From Suillus spraguei (lineage: Eukaryota > Basidiomycota > Agaricomycetes > Boletales > Suillaceae), in the NCBI GenBank assembly GCA_016800925.1, contig JABCPU010000031.1:248001-312000 (forward strand): a DNA stretch of 64,000 nucleotides, given 5' to 3'. The notes under the pieces were generated by a model that worked only from the letters and a program-made list of their open reading frames with translations, was not told the origin of the DNA and did not search any database. Of this stretch, positions 10,316-21,163 are shown one piece after another; within the stretch, counting starts at the first letter, position 1; each line of letters starts with the position of its first letter. A program made the translations under genes and the position numbers.

Positions 10316-11169
10316 TGGTGCGAATCGCTTAGAGGCCGCCTACTTTGTGCAAGTGCTAAATTGAAGGCGAAAAAAAATGGAAATGATGTCAGCATACTTC
10401 AAAAATGTACTAGCTCGACGAGCAGAAAATTTTAATGAAAATACCAAGAAAAATAGTACATTGAGTCTGTGTAGTAGCACTATGGTCACTAAACATCAAA
10501 GGGCTGCCGCCGCACGGGCAAGAGCTGCAAGATGGCCAAAAACCTACAACTCTAACACTGTACCTGCCGCATCCAATCCTGCGGCAGTGATCGAGATCGA
10601 TTACAACTCCATCAGTGAACAGGACTGTGGATACACTGGAGGTGTGGATTGTCAGTTCTCCGACACCAAATATGATTCTGCGACAGAGTCAGAGTGGTCC
10701 GATGGGTTGATGCAAGCTCAGGAAGAAAGCTCTTGATAAAGCTCTTGGAGCAAAGGAGGCGCAGGATCAAGCAGCAATTCGTGAGGAGGCTAAAAACTGT
10801 TGAACAAAGGTCTCTGGTGTAGGAAGTAATCGAGGCAGCCAGTCATTTATGCCTTTTCTTACCAAAGTTTCATTGCGAGCTCAATTTCATTGAGTTCTTT
10901 TGGGACATGGTGAAAAATATCTTCGTGATAATTGCGACTATACTTTCGACACGCTGAAGGAGAACATGCCAAAAGCATAGTACCCATGAGCCAAATTGGA
11001 CCTGACAAAGTATTTTGCTCGCTCAGTTTTGACTCAATGCAAAATCCGTCTTGGGATTTTGTACTTACCTTCAAAAGGAGTGTTTTCCCAAGAGGAATTA
11101 AAATTCTGACTTTTTTTGAAGGGTTTAAATATTTGCACAAAGTAAGCGGCCTCTAAGTGATTCGCACCA
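10316..11169 (+). mobile_element. 854-bp TIR element, copy 1
   Basis: The element is bounded by inverted repeats of about 37 bp. The left end begins TGGTGCGAATCGCTTAGAGG and the right end is the reverse complement of TGGTGCGAATCACTTAGAGG. A TA dinucleotide flanks each end (10314-10315 and 11170-11171), as expected for Tc1/mariner-like transposition. A second copy of 855 bp lies at 35652-36506 in the opposite orientation. It encodes a 119-aa ORF but no catalytic transposase domain, so it looks like a non-autonomous derivative. Confidence 0.85.
10377..10736 (+). CDS. 119-aa ORF of the TIR element (copy 1)
   Basis: The ORF starts MEMMSAYFKNVLARRAE, has a basic Ala/Arg-rich stretch (HQRAAAARARAARWPK) and an acidic C-terminal half (SDTKYDSATESEWSDG), and ends EESS. 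The copy at 36086-36445 has the same length with two amino-acid differences that I see (I/S and G/E). After the stop an overlapping frame continues with a charged helix (KALDKALGAKEAQDQAA). The basic-then-acidic layout resembles the N-terminal region of fungal Tc1/mariner-type DDE transposases, so it may be the remaining first part of one. No DDE domain is visible. Confidence 0.5.
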   Translation: MEMMSAYFKNVLARRAENFNENTKKNSTLSLCSSTMVTKHQRAAAARARAARWPKTYNSNTVPAASNPAAVIEIDYNSISEQDCGYTGGVDCQFSDTKYDSATESEWSDGLMQAQEESS

Positions 11170-11171
11170 TA

Positions 11172-11604
11172 ATTAGAGTCCTTACGTGGGAGTCACAGGT
11201 GCGAGTTGACAGCTGTTGACAGCAACCTTCCTAATGCAATTCGGCTATTCGGCTAAGGCATGAGGCCCAGTGAAAAACGACAAGAAGGAGATAGATATGT
11301 GTAGATAAGGAGCGAAAAAAATATAAATGAATAAATGTTTTCGCTACGTTTCGACCTGTTTAGAAAAGTGGGACTTTTCGAGACACAAAATGATAGAGAT
11401 CGAGAGATAAATTTACTGCTTAGATAGGATTTTCGATGGCCTTGGATGAATTTTAGATGCAAATGTGCGCTGAATTTGGGTGGGTGAATACATATCTAAT
11501 GCCATTGAATGAGTATCTAAAGGTATTGCTATGGTTAGGTGCTCGTGTATCGCTCCCGCGCTCGCCCGCCATCCCGCCCATCCCACTATCCAGCCTCGTA
11601 TCCA
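11172..11604. other. Downstream region of gene X
   Basis: AT-rich sequence with a poly(T)/poly(A) character near 11315-11335. It lies 3' of the gene X stop codon and up to the TIR element. No coding content is recognised. Confidence 0.45.
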
Positions 11605-11731
11605 TTACTCCTCGTCCGCATCATCACTGGCGCCGCTCCCTGAGTTGAGCTATAAAGTATACCGTCGTTAATGTCAAATTAAGCTATGATGAATACCACA
11701 CACCTGCAGAGCCACTTTGCACTTGTATACC

Positions 11732-14700
11732 TAGTGCTGCCGCGGTCCGGTTCCGTTTGGTTCAGAGGTGGTTGGACGAGAACCAAAAACTGGACCAAGG
11801 TTCGGTTCTAGTTATTTCAACGAACCTTAGACCAAACCTTTGCGAACGGTTCGCAGCGGTCAGGTTCGGTTTTTTTCTCTGTCTGAACGCAAACCGAACG
11901 CAAAAAAATTACAGCCAGGAAAAAAAAACATAGCAAGATATTTGTACTCGTAGTTACATGTCCAACGAAGCCGCATGTCCCTCAGCCTCTACTTCTGCAG
12001 AAAGGTGCCCATTCCTATATGCTCCCTTCAGTAGTTGTAGTGCCGTGAACGTGTCAGTCCCGAGTGCATTGCGTCGGATAGTCGAAGTGATTCCTCCGCT
12101 TGAGAACGCTTGTTCGGAAGGAACGGAGCTGCCTTGAATGGGTAGATAGTCTCGCGCAATGCGCATGAGTGTAGGGTATTGCAGCGAGTGAAGCTATTAA
12201 GTAGATTTAGTAGCGAAAAAACAAATAAAAAAAAAGACTTACCCCCCACCAGGCCACAATGTCATCAGTCTCCTCTAGTGGCGAAGACAAGTACATGTTG
12301 AGCTCTTGACGAGGATTATGAGTAAGGTGGTCTGATGTCTTGCGCGTCCTAATAGCCTCGCGCATCCAATCATCGCCATAGTGCTTGCATACACTGGCAG
12401 CTCTCGTCAGCGGAGCGGATTGCTCGTTGGTAGTAGGTGTTCGACTCGGTGGTGTATAATATTCATCGAACTACAAAAAAAATAAGATTAGAGCGGGAAA
12501 ACAACATAGACGAGTACTCACCACGGCCTCCAGACGAGCTCTGCCATCTGCAACATCTCCATAATCCCACCGGCCTTCAACGTATGCGAGCTTATAGTTT
12601 GGATCCAGAACTTAAATTATATTAGATAAGAACGAGTTTGAAAAATTGATAGTACTCACCAAGACAAATAAAATAAACGTCCGATTGACTTGTTTTCTTG
12701 AAGTATTTGTCGACATTCTTGAGTCCGGCCTTAATCGCATCAGCGATCGGAAGATATTGTGGGTCATCTGCCATGGATCTCCATCGATCAGTGAGGCACT
12801 CTAGCGTAGGGATCATTTTCCATGCGGTCGGATGTTTTGCTGACGAGAACGATTGCTGAGCCGTGGCTGGTTCCTTGAGGACTCGGTGAATAAGCCCGAG
12901 GTGTCTCCAATCGCTTCGATCGAGCTTGAAGTTGTCGTAAGTCTTGTTGCGAAGAGTTGGCACTTCGTGGCTTTCGTCGGCAAGGTTGGTGAAACGGTTT
13001 ACAGCCTATTTAATTAAAATCAGGCCACTTTTAAACATTGAAAGAAAGAAAAAACTCACTTGATGCAAGATCAACATGCGGTCCAGGCATTTATATAGCG
13101 ACGCCCAGCGAGTCCGGATCCATTGCAAGAGCTCAAGCTCAGGTACATTTTCCTCTTTGCAAGCCTTGCGGAAAAATGCTCGAGCTTGAGGGGACTTTCA
13201 GATCTGAGGATCTCGATCAGCAAAAGAATAGTCTAAAAAATATAGCACGTACCTGCTCAATGAGGGCAAGAGCTTTGCCAAGTGAATCACCGGTATCGAA
13301 TAAGGTGTCGTCGTTGTCGTCATTACTGACATCCATGGAAGAAAGCTGTTTATTTAAGGTGTCAAGGTCAGCGTCGTTGCCATTATCAAGCGCTTGTCGA
13401 ATTTTCTTCATGAGAGCAGCTTGAGGTGTGGGGGTGACGGCATCAATGAAGTGGCGTGCTGCGAGATTAAGTATATGTTCTTGGCACCTGATGCGGCGCG
13501 CATCAGGTGCCCACTGTGTACCCTCAGGATCGATTTCTTGTCCAACTGCTTTCATGGCGGTATCATTGTTGGTGGCATTGTCAGAGGTCATCCATCCAAC
13601 CTACAACACACTGATTAGATTCAGCGCAGCAAAGTAGTAAACTAAACTTTACCTTATTTCGTAGTTCATATTTGTCAATGGTATCAACAATCAAGCGAGC
13701 CGTATTCTGACCACTATGATTGCCCTGGATGTGCGCAAAACTGAGTTGCTCACGGCGTAACTCCCATTGCTGGGGTTTATCATCCGGGCTCCAGATATAG
13801 TGGCCTGTGATGGAGAAGAAGGGGTCGCCGATGATTGACGTCCATGAATCGAAGGTCATCGAGACTTGACTGTCTACCTTTGCGAGACGCTCACGAATGA
13901 CGTTGACCACCTGCACTGCGCGGGCCTTAACAGTCTCCGTAAGTTTCGTGCGGTGTGGCACGTCACTTTCAGCAAGGGCAGGGCGGACATAACGAAGCAA
14001 GTTGTGGAAGGCTGGTTTGTCGACAAGTTGCAACACCTCGTCCTCGGTCACAATCAACTCCATAATATACTCCAGAAGCCCTGCCTTGGTGAACATGGGC
14101 GCTTTCGGGGCAAGGCTGCCATCGAGGGTGGATTGCCTTGAACTATCTATGAATCAGTACAACACACTACAATACGGCAAATGTAACTCACAGGGATTGA
14201 ACCTCACCAGTTGGAACTGCTCGAGGGTGCATGGTGATGTTTGCGGCTTCGCAGCGTGACTTGTAAAGTTGAAAATGGGCTTTATTACTGATAGATATAT
14301 AATATTAGTGATCATTCAATGGAAAGAAGACGTGAACATACCGACAAATGTGCGTGCGTAGTGTAGAGATACCTCCACGAAACGTGTACTTGCTTTCAAG
14401 TTCACCGGCATCCTTGCAAGGTCTGCAGACCCAATGTTTGTCGTCGCGAGTGAAGATTGTTCGAATATCAGCGCTGCGCTCACTTTTGATAAAGCGGCTC
14501 GGATGGTGGTGTCTTGAAGATCCTCGGGTTCGTCCTCAGGTTCATCCTCAGGTGCTGGTACGTCCTCAGGTGCTGGTACACCTTCGTCCTCGGCCTCATC
14601 CGATTGACCAGCACCGTGGTCAGTATCAATATCCGTGTCGTCGTCAGATAATGGAGCGGAGAGCTGTAACACAACCTTCTTCCTAACTAGTTGCTCAGTT

Positions 14701-15516
14701 GCACTGGATAATGCACGCTTGCGGCTTGTTGAAGAACAAGCATTGTCAGAATCACGAAGGCGCGCAGAAGGTTTAGAGGCACGAATGGAGCGTCGAGCGC
14801 CGGCAATAAGTGGCACTGGTTTGCGTCCAGTCTGCAGTAGCACAGAGAAGGCGTCTGTGGGTGGCTGGGCAGAGGAGGATGGAGCGGAAATGGGGACGGC
14901 ATCATCAGGATCGTTGTAAAAAACGATGTCTTTGGCGTCCTTTAGAGACCCGTCTGGGTTGAGGGCACACTGTGCTTCAGGTTCAGACATTGTACCAGTA
15001 GTCAAAATATATCACTCACCTTGATCCCTTTATATGCGAATACCCAATCTCCTACTAACTCATAGTATGCATTGAATAATCCTAAGAAATATAATATGTC
15101 AATCAGTTTATTGCGCTTGATTTGACGGAAAAGTCATACCTTGAGCTTGATTGAACAGGTAGGCGTTATCGGACAGCAGGGTGTGCGGGATGCGAACCTC
15201 CGGACAGGATAAGTCGAAAAAAGTCTTGAGAATGCCAAAGGTCAAAGTGACCATGGCGAATCTTGAGAATCAAGAAGTCAAAATGATGAGAAGCGTGTGA
15301 TTGAGCCTTGAAGGCGTTGCAAAGAAGATTCGGTTTGGGGTTCGGAACGGTTCGGGAAGGTCCGAACCTATAGATGAACCACACAGGAGTTAGCGGACCA
15401 CGAACCTCATTCCGGTTCGGTCCGTGCAAAATGCTGGACCATGGACCGAACCAAGGACGAACCTGACCAATGGTCAGGTTCAAACCACGGTTCGGAACTG
15501 GACCACGGCAGCACTA
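11732..15516 (-). mobile_element. Complete hAT transposon, 3785 bp
   Basis: The termini are TAGTGCTGCCG at the left and CGGCAGCACTA at the right, extending as an imperfect inverted repeat of more than 20 bp. The 8-bp target duplication TGTATACC is exact (11724-11731 and 15517-15524), as required for hAT. Subterminal regions carry many GGTTCGG/CCGAACC-like motifs (11740-11900 and 15330-15500), probable transposase binding sites. A transposase gene fills the interior on the minus strand. Confidence 0.95.
11954..15005 (-). CDS. hAT transposase, multi-exon
   Basis: Exons on the minus strand read as follows. The N-terminal exon begins [15 protein letters not shown], with an acidic repeat ([19 protein letters not shown]). 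A BED-type zinc finger follows (KHWVCRPC...STLRTHICR then [11 protein letters not shown], across an intron). The catalytic core has [19 protein letters not shown] (first Asp), [12 protein letters not shown] (second Asp) and [15 protein letters not shown] later exon reads ALKEP-type sequence ([17 protein letters not shown]). The C-terminal hATC dimerisation block is [20 protein letters not shown] and [11 protein letters not shown]. Introns separate the exons. One change of frame between the acidic repeat and the BED finger is either an intron or a frameshift, so integrity is unproven. It would cut and insert the surrounding element. Confidence 0.85.
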
Positions 15517-16077
15517 TGTATACCTATAAGAGTAGTTGTCAGTAGATAAATGATATCAATATTAAAATGATGTACCTCTTTGTCAGTGCTCGATAGGCCA
15601 TTCCAGTAGGTTGCAAATATGCTCGCTGGTTCTTTTTGATGGCCGTTCGATTGCCATTCGAAGGCACAAAGATTCCTAGAATAATTTAATGATAGCATTA
15701 ACCTTACTTGCTATGATAATAATAGATAGAACTCACTGTGCCATGATCTTGGAGCTCACACGCATAGGCTTTGTGCTTGGTTGGCGCTTCTTGATCGTAT
15801 TAGGGCGCGCTTTCATCTCGATCGTGGTGCTGGGTTGGTTGATGAGTTCAGCCTTTACAGCTAGTGAAGCTGCGTCGGTACTCGAAGGTGTATTTGGTAT
15901 AGTTGAAGTAGGTGTAGACTCGTGTGATGGCGGTGCAAGAATTGAGTTGGTTCCAGAAGTCGAAGCAGTCGGAGAGTTGATGGAAATGGAAGGGGACATC
16001 TGGTTGACTGGCTTGGGCCTAGGTTTCAATACAACATTAGACCTACATAAATAGATAAATCAGATTAATGTCAGATG

Positions 16078-16265
16078 GATCAGAAGAACTCACAGCGGGT
16101 TTTTGATCTAGTAATTTTAATCAAGTCAAGTCAGTGTCTGGATTGAGTGTGTAAATTCAACTCACCTCAATGGTAGTTACTTCTTTATCTTTGCCTTTGT
16201 CGGTGTGTGGTGGTGGTGTTGGTTCACGCTCGGGTGAGGGGTGTCGTGGTATATCAGGTATCTGT
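16078..16265 (-). pseudogene. Gene X proline-rich exon
   Basis: This minus-strand exon encodes IPDIPRHPSPEREPTPPPHT followed by a lysine-rich stretch. It ends at a GTGAGT donor (about 16162). It shows that gene X is spliced with conventional sites between its two transposon insertions. Confidence 0.5.
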
Positions 16266-16593
16266 AGATAGGTCGATTAGCGAGCATCAAGTATTGAAAA
16301 AAGTACTGAAAAAAACTTACCGCTTTGTCGCTCTCGGTGATAGGCTCAGGCTGATCGGTTCATGCTCACTTCTTTGGATGTTCAGCTTCGAGATCTTGAT
16401 CAGATATACCCCCACACTTCTGAACTGAGGGTAAGGCGTCTTCTGAGAGATCTGGACTACTCTCTCCATGCTCAGCCTTGATGCACTTGCCGGTTCTTTT
16501 CTTCACATGGTAGTTGAACCACTGCGAGTAATTGTTAGTCATGAGTTTCATGACCTTCCAGTTGTCAGCACATAAACAAAATTCAAACGAAAT

Positions 16594-17344
16594 GTGACAT
16601 ACCCAGCATCAATCCTAATTGACAATCAAGTGGCCATAGTATGCGGAACCAAAGCAAACAAGGACAGCAGCAACTTCATTCCGGAACAATTCAGCAAAAT
16701 GATCAAATCGATATCGAAACGATGGGACGAACAAGGAGACTTCGACCTCACCATCCGCTGGGTACCCGGACACGAGAACATACCAGGCAACGAGCTAGCA
16801 GACCACGAAGCCAAGAAAGCTGCAGAAGATCCCGAAAACAGCAGCCCAAAACGTCAGCTACCCAAATATCTACGAGATAAGCCACTCCTATGCAATGCGC
16901 CTGCACTACGAGCCGCCCAGAAGATAAAAGTGAAGAACTCTGGAAAACCCTATGGACGAAATCACCACGCTACACCTGAACTCGAGATATCGACCCATCA
17001 ATGCCCTCCGCCAAGTATCTCAAACTCATCAATGGACTACCCAAACGACACGCCAGCATGTACATCCAGCTCCGGACTCGACACATCCCCTAAATCATCA
17101 CCTCCATCGAATCAACAAGTCCGACACCCCGCACTGCCCAATATGCCCCAACACGAACGAAACGATTCACCATTATATCTTTGAATGCCCCCAATATCGA
17201 AAGGAACACCATATCTTCGCAAACGCCACACGTCGAGACGCACTGTCAATAGCCCATATCCTAACATCCGACAAAATCACCCCACACCTCATCCGATACA
17301 TCAATAGCACTGGAAGATTCAAGCCAATATTCGGTGAGAATTAA
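16594..17344 (+). pseudogene. LINE ORF2 C-terminus: RNase H and CCHC-like motif
   Basis: The first frame reads ASILIDNQVAIVCGTKAN, then FDLTIRWVPGHENIPGNELA and DHEAKKAAEDP. This is the RNase H domain of Tad/R1-like LINEs, including the WVPGH...N..AD signature. The frame then changes near 16940. The end of the protein is read in another frame, with the cysteine-histidine motif CPICPNTNETIHHYIFECPQY-like sequence and the terminal GRFKPIFGEN. The frame change shows the copy is dead. Confidence 0.85.
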
Positions 17345-17768
17345 CATATGTAAAAGAACATAACACACCACAGTAAAAATGTCACAGGGAAACATACCCA
17401 AACCGCACATACCAACCCGAACCACACACTCTCCCATGAAAGGATCGACACTCCAACGAAGCTGTCACTGACGGGAACCACAGAAGACACGACTACAGAG
17501 GAACCACATAGCGAAACCGAAGAACGAACCAGTCAAGACAACAAAGATACGACCCTATAACAAATTCCTCTACTAACCTGTCTTCCTCCCGCAGCTTTCC
17601 TTTCGTGCTTGCTCACTTCGGTGACAGAGTACATGTCTGCACCATAAAACAAAAGAGCATCCAAACTCCTCAAAAGATGAAAGATAGCTAATGATGAGAC
17701 AATGTCCAACATAGGGTCTACGACCCCAAAGGACTAAATCTGAAGCAAAAAAAAAAAAAAAAAAAAAA
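16595..17768 (+). mobile_element. 5'-truncated non-LTR retrotransposon (Tad-like LINE)
   Basis: The 3' end is a 22-nt poly(A) tract (17747-17768). Flanks show an imperfect target duplication: AAATTCAAACGAAATGT on the left at about 16578-16594 and AAATTCAAAACAATGT on the right. Coding content starts abruptly inside an RNase H domain, the usual outcome of 5' truncation during target-primed reverse transcription. The insertion splits an exon of gene X. Confidence 0.88.
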
Positions 17769-19138
17769 TTCAAAACAATGTTTGCATAGCATGTGAATCA
17801 GCCAGTGTAAGACTTGCAGGGATGCTTGGCCAATAGAATCTGGGGCGAGGCCTTGGGTGTCAAGTTGCCGGAAGCTTGAGAGCATGAGGTTCTGAATTGT
17901 CTTGGCGTGTTGAGCCGAGACAGGTACACCTTGCTCATCTTGTAGGTATGTGCACGCAACATTAACACCTTGTGCCATGCGCCCAGATCCTCGAGATGAG
18001 CTTCTGGAAGCTCCAGGTACCGCTGATGTTGTCTTGGGAGACTGGTCCTGCCATTCCTTCTTCGTCCATGATTTGACGGAGGGGTAATTCTTTTGATTGA
18101 GTTCTCGATCAGATTCCGTGGGGATGATTCTGTCCACTAGGGAAGACTTCTCATCGGCGATGGTGTTTGAGGTGTCAGAAGGGGGTGATATGATGATGAT
18201 GTCGAGGACACAGAGCTTGCGGAAGCTCGGATATTAACAATAACATTTCTGTAGTAAATTTTTGAGTGCATATATGCACATACATTCAAAAAATTGACTT
18301 ACTGTAAAGTCTGGCAGGTCGTATTGAGACCAGCGTTCTCATTGATAAGTCGAAGTCTATCGGCTTGTAGACTTGCAACAGCATGCTGTAATTCGGTGAG
18401 CTGCTGTTTGAGTTGCGCAACCAGACTGTTGTCAGAGTCCTTGCGTGCCAATGGATCTTGGCCGAGTAGTGAATCTAGATACATCAGAGACTCACCGTGT
18501 ATTTCATATGAGAATACGAGCTTCAATACATCAATGTAATTAATATGATGACTCATGCTAGGTTCTTGAGTTGCCATTGGGTCACACAAATAGTATGTGT
18601 CACTGGGCCCAATATTCAGATCAAAGGGCTGTGATAATGATCGTGAATTGATTGAGATGTCGAGGAGTTGAGGTATCCGGCGGATGAGATTGTGTTTTCG
18701 AGGGACATGATGGTATGAGTATGAGGAAGTCAAGAAAGGAAATTCACCAAGTCTGGATATTACCAGGTATCATTATGCTACCACCCACTGTACAAGATTT
18801 TCTGGACATGTCTTCAGATCCAGATTTCGATGATCTGGATGGTTATCAAGCTGATACCAGGTGAGATAGATCTGTATTTTGATTTTAAATCTAACAACTT
18901 AATCTAGCATCAATACCAACAATTCCACCCACTCCAGTACACCAATCATGACTCTGTCAGACGATCTGCTTTCGAATCCTGCATGTTGGCCTACTCACCA
19001 TGCTAAAAGGATTTGTGCACATCTGTTGTCACTAATGGAATTACCACAGTAAGTTTTTTTTAATTTCTGTGCACATCTACTTAGGAAAATTTAGTGTATC
19101 TACACCCACACCTCCGAAAGACGACAGCGTCACGGAAC

Positions 19139-19610
19139 TGTTACAATCGTACGCACCCCTATTCATTTTTGTCTCATCTCTCTTGTATATTATGTAACAT
19201 GACTCTGACTCATACGCTCAACGCATCTGTACTTTAGTTGCTTTCCTTCTTTGGATACGCACTTACGTTCTCACGTCCCTCTTGGTCCATGCGCACATAG
19301 TAACCTATTTAAGCACATTGTATTATGATTGTATACTTTACTTTAATCTTACTGGGTTTTACCTGGAACATCCTTCACTTAGGTCTCCAACCTATGTTGT
19401 CTTGAATCGTCTCTAAGTCTAAGCACTCCTTAGCCTTAGTCTCTATTCTCGCAGAACCTCTTAGACTTGTCTTTGAGGCCGAACCCTTGATAGTACTCGG
19501 AACGCGTTCCTTGTACTTTCACCTTGTCCTCTTCTGGACATTGTAGAACTTCCCAGCAGACCGTCTGTGTCTTTTCACTGTCGCTGGTGACACCACCCCA
19601 GTTCGTAACA
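19139..19610 (+). repeat. 5' LTR of gypsy copy 2
   Basis: This 472-bp LTR starts TGTTACAATCG and ends GTTCGTAACA. By hand alignment it differs from the 3' LTR at about 19 positions, all but one of them transitions, many at CpG/TpG pairs. TATTTAAG at 19306-19313 is a good TATA box for the start predicted at 19340. Confidence 0.97.
19306..19350 (+). promoter_or_regulatory. LTR TATA box and predicted transcript start
   Basis: TATTTAAG (19306-19313) lies 27-34 bases upstream of A19340. The 11 bases from there, ACTTTAATCTT (19340-19350), are complementary to the primer site at 19612-19622. In Tf1 the self-primer is the first 11 nt of the transcript, so position 19340 is the predicted +1. The same block sits at 29368-29378, the same offset (201) in the 3' LTR. 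Confidence 0.65.
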
Positions 19611-19611
19611 A

Positions 19612-19622
19612 AAGATTAAAGT
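19612..19622 (+). promoter_or_regulatory. Self-priming primer binding site
   Basis: AAGATTAAAGT starts one base after the 5' LTR and is the exact reverse complement of 19340-19350. The eleven-base match and its location reproduce the Tf1/sushi self-priming layout. It is conserved in copy 1 (4856-4866). Confidence 0.75.
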
Positions 19623-19738
19623 CCACCTGATCGTCGACTACCCAGTCCTCGACCCTGAACCCTGATAAAGCCCTAATGGACAGCAAGACAGCACGTGTAG
19701 GCACCGAGAAAGTATAACTCACCAGACGAATCACCATC

Positions 19739-20575
19739 ATGATGACCACCAAAGAATTTGAATACAAAATCGGTCTTCCAACCGGTTTTGATGGAGATCG
19801 CAACAACTCTCTAGAATTCATCCAATCATGCAATCTATGCTTTGACATCAACGAAAAGCTCTACACCACTGACAAGCAGAAGATCATTTTCATTACATCC
19901 TTCATGACTGAGAAGAACACCAAATCTTGGAAAGAACAATTCCTTGCTCACGCCCAGTCAACCGATTCCTCTGGACAAAAGGTTGGTTACAGGACATTGA
20001 AGGATTTTATGAAAAGCTTCAACGAAGCTTTCGAACCAGTGGATACCAGAGGGACCGCATTAACAAAGCTCAGGGACCTCAAACAAGGAAGCGGCGATCT
20101 TCATACCTATATCGCTGACTTTGAGGCACTTACAGCCAAGGCCCATATCACTGATGATGCCACAAAGATTCAACTCTTCCAAGACGGCCTCAACTTAGGT
20201 ATCCTAACCAAGCTTTTTGTGCCAGGAGATGTCTCAGAGATGTTCCGTAATGTTGTATTGCAATGCATTGCCATTGATAACTCCCATCACCGCCTTCTAG
20301 TGTTACGAGCACATCATGCTCCGCAGCAGAAGAAGAAGAACTATGGAAATGCACATTACACACCCAATCATGATTCAAACGCAATGGTCGTAGATCGAAT
20401 CTCCGATATGGAGAGATCCGAATGTATGAAAAAGGGACAATGCTTCGGATGCAAGAAGACTGGACACCGTATTCATAACTGTCCTGAAAGAAAGAAAAGA
20501 ACCCCACTCCGTCAAACCGAGGTTAAAGACAAAGAAGATGAAGAAACTGTAAGGCAGATTATACAGGATTTTTAA
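19739..20575 (+). CDS. Gag polyprotein with CCHC knuckle (copy 2)
   Basis: This is an open frame of 278 codons starting MMTTKEFEYKIG. It contains the Ty3-type Gag region (TSFMTEKNTKSWKEQF, LRDLKQGSGDLHTYIADFEA, ITKLF-like segments), a polar basic linker and a classical CCHC knuckle CFGCKKTGHRIHNC. It ends EETVRQIIQDF. Gag assembles the cytoplasmic particle and the knuckle packages RNA. This is the only internal gene of copy 2 without a visible break. Protease follows immediately in another frame. Confidence 0.93.
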   Translation: MMTTKEFEYKIGLPTGFDGDRNNSLEFIQSCNLCFDINEKLYTTDKQKIIFITSFMTEKNTKSWKEQFLAHAQSTDSSGQKVGYRTLKDFMKSFNEAFEPVDTRGTALTKLRDLKQGSGDLHTYIADFEALTAKAHITDDATKIQLFQDGLNLGILTKLFVPGDVSEMFRNVVLQCIAIDNSHHRLLVLRAHHAPQQKKKNYGNAHYTPNHDSNAMVVDRISDMERSECMKKGQCFGCKKTGHRIHNCPERKKRTPLRQTEVKDKEDEETVRQIIQDF

Positions 20576-20576
20576 A

Positions 20577-21162
20577 CTGGAGAAACAAGGATTCGACGTA
20601 TGTTTCTCCCAATGTATTACAAAGACTTGTACATGCTGTAGGTGAAAGAAAAGAACTTTGTGTTCCCATTACCCTTCACTCGTGTACACGCCTAAAATCC
20701 GTCGACACCAGCCGGAACCTTCATCTCTGAAGAGTTTGTGAAACTCCACAAAATCACTAGAAGAAAACTTGACAAGCCTTTCAAAGTCACAACTGCTGAT
20801 GGGACCTATATCAAAGGAGGACCGATCACACACTACTGTCTCCTAGTGGTCAAAATTGATGAACGAACCATGTATGGAAAATTTAAGATCACTAAACTAG
20901 GATGAAGAGATCAAATCCTTCTGGGAATTCCGTGGTTACGAGCAATGAACCCAAGTATAGACTGGGCTGCTGAAACACTTGTCCTCCCTCAAACGATGCA
21001 ATCAGACAAAATTGAAATTGACGTAGATACCGATTGGAAGAAGAACAGACTGCCCCCGGCCATCCACTGCCATCCCAAGAAATGGCAACATTCACAACTT
21101 CTGAGATCCCTCATCGTCTCTCCTATTCCTAATGTTCCAAAGGATTCCGAACCTGAGGTATG
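20577..21162 (+). pseudogene. Protease region lacking its active site (copy 2)
   Basis: The frame resembles copy 1 through NKDSTYVSPNVL and ERKELCVPITLHS. A deletion of about 23 bases at 20710/20711 then removes the AVIDSG segment with the catalytic Asp and shifts the frame. The remainder (TFISEEFVKL, GGPITHYCLLVVKIDE, RDQILLGIPWL) is recognisable. A TGA occurs at about 20903. The region cannot make an active retropepsin. Confidence 0.88.
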
Positions 21163-21163
21163 A

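Larger units (their letters stand above)
11605..18733 (-). pseudogene. Gene X: unknown multi-exon gene broken by a hAT transposon and a LINE
   Basis: Minus-strand exons can be followed from about 18733 (second ATG near 18578, MATQEPSMSHHINYIDVL). The first exon has a coiled-coil segment (LVAQLKQQLTELQHAVASLQ). A second runs over 18137-17770 to MLCKHCFEF. Later exons are rich in Pro, Ser and Thr. The last encodes SGSGASDDADEE before TAA (11605-11607). The LINE at 16595-17768 interrupts one exon. Removing it with one target copy restores CKHCFEF-CLCADNWKV in frame. The hAT at 11732-15516 interrupts another. Removing it gives STDKE-VYKCKVALQ in frame. Two in-frame TGA codons also occur just after HPKK (about 16366). 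I do not recognise the family. Confidence 0.7.

Noticed and set aside
10859..11140. Antisense frame conserved in both TIR element copies (also 35681-35962)
   Set aside because: Conservation follows from near identity of the whole element. Both strands are open by chance and neither shows a domain.
19611..19630. tRNA-type primer binding site after the 5' LTR
   Set aside because: The bases after the LTR do not begin with the TGG expected for pairing to a tRNA CCA end. An exact self-complementary 11-mer is a better explanation.
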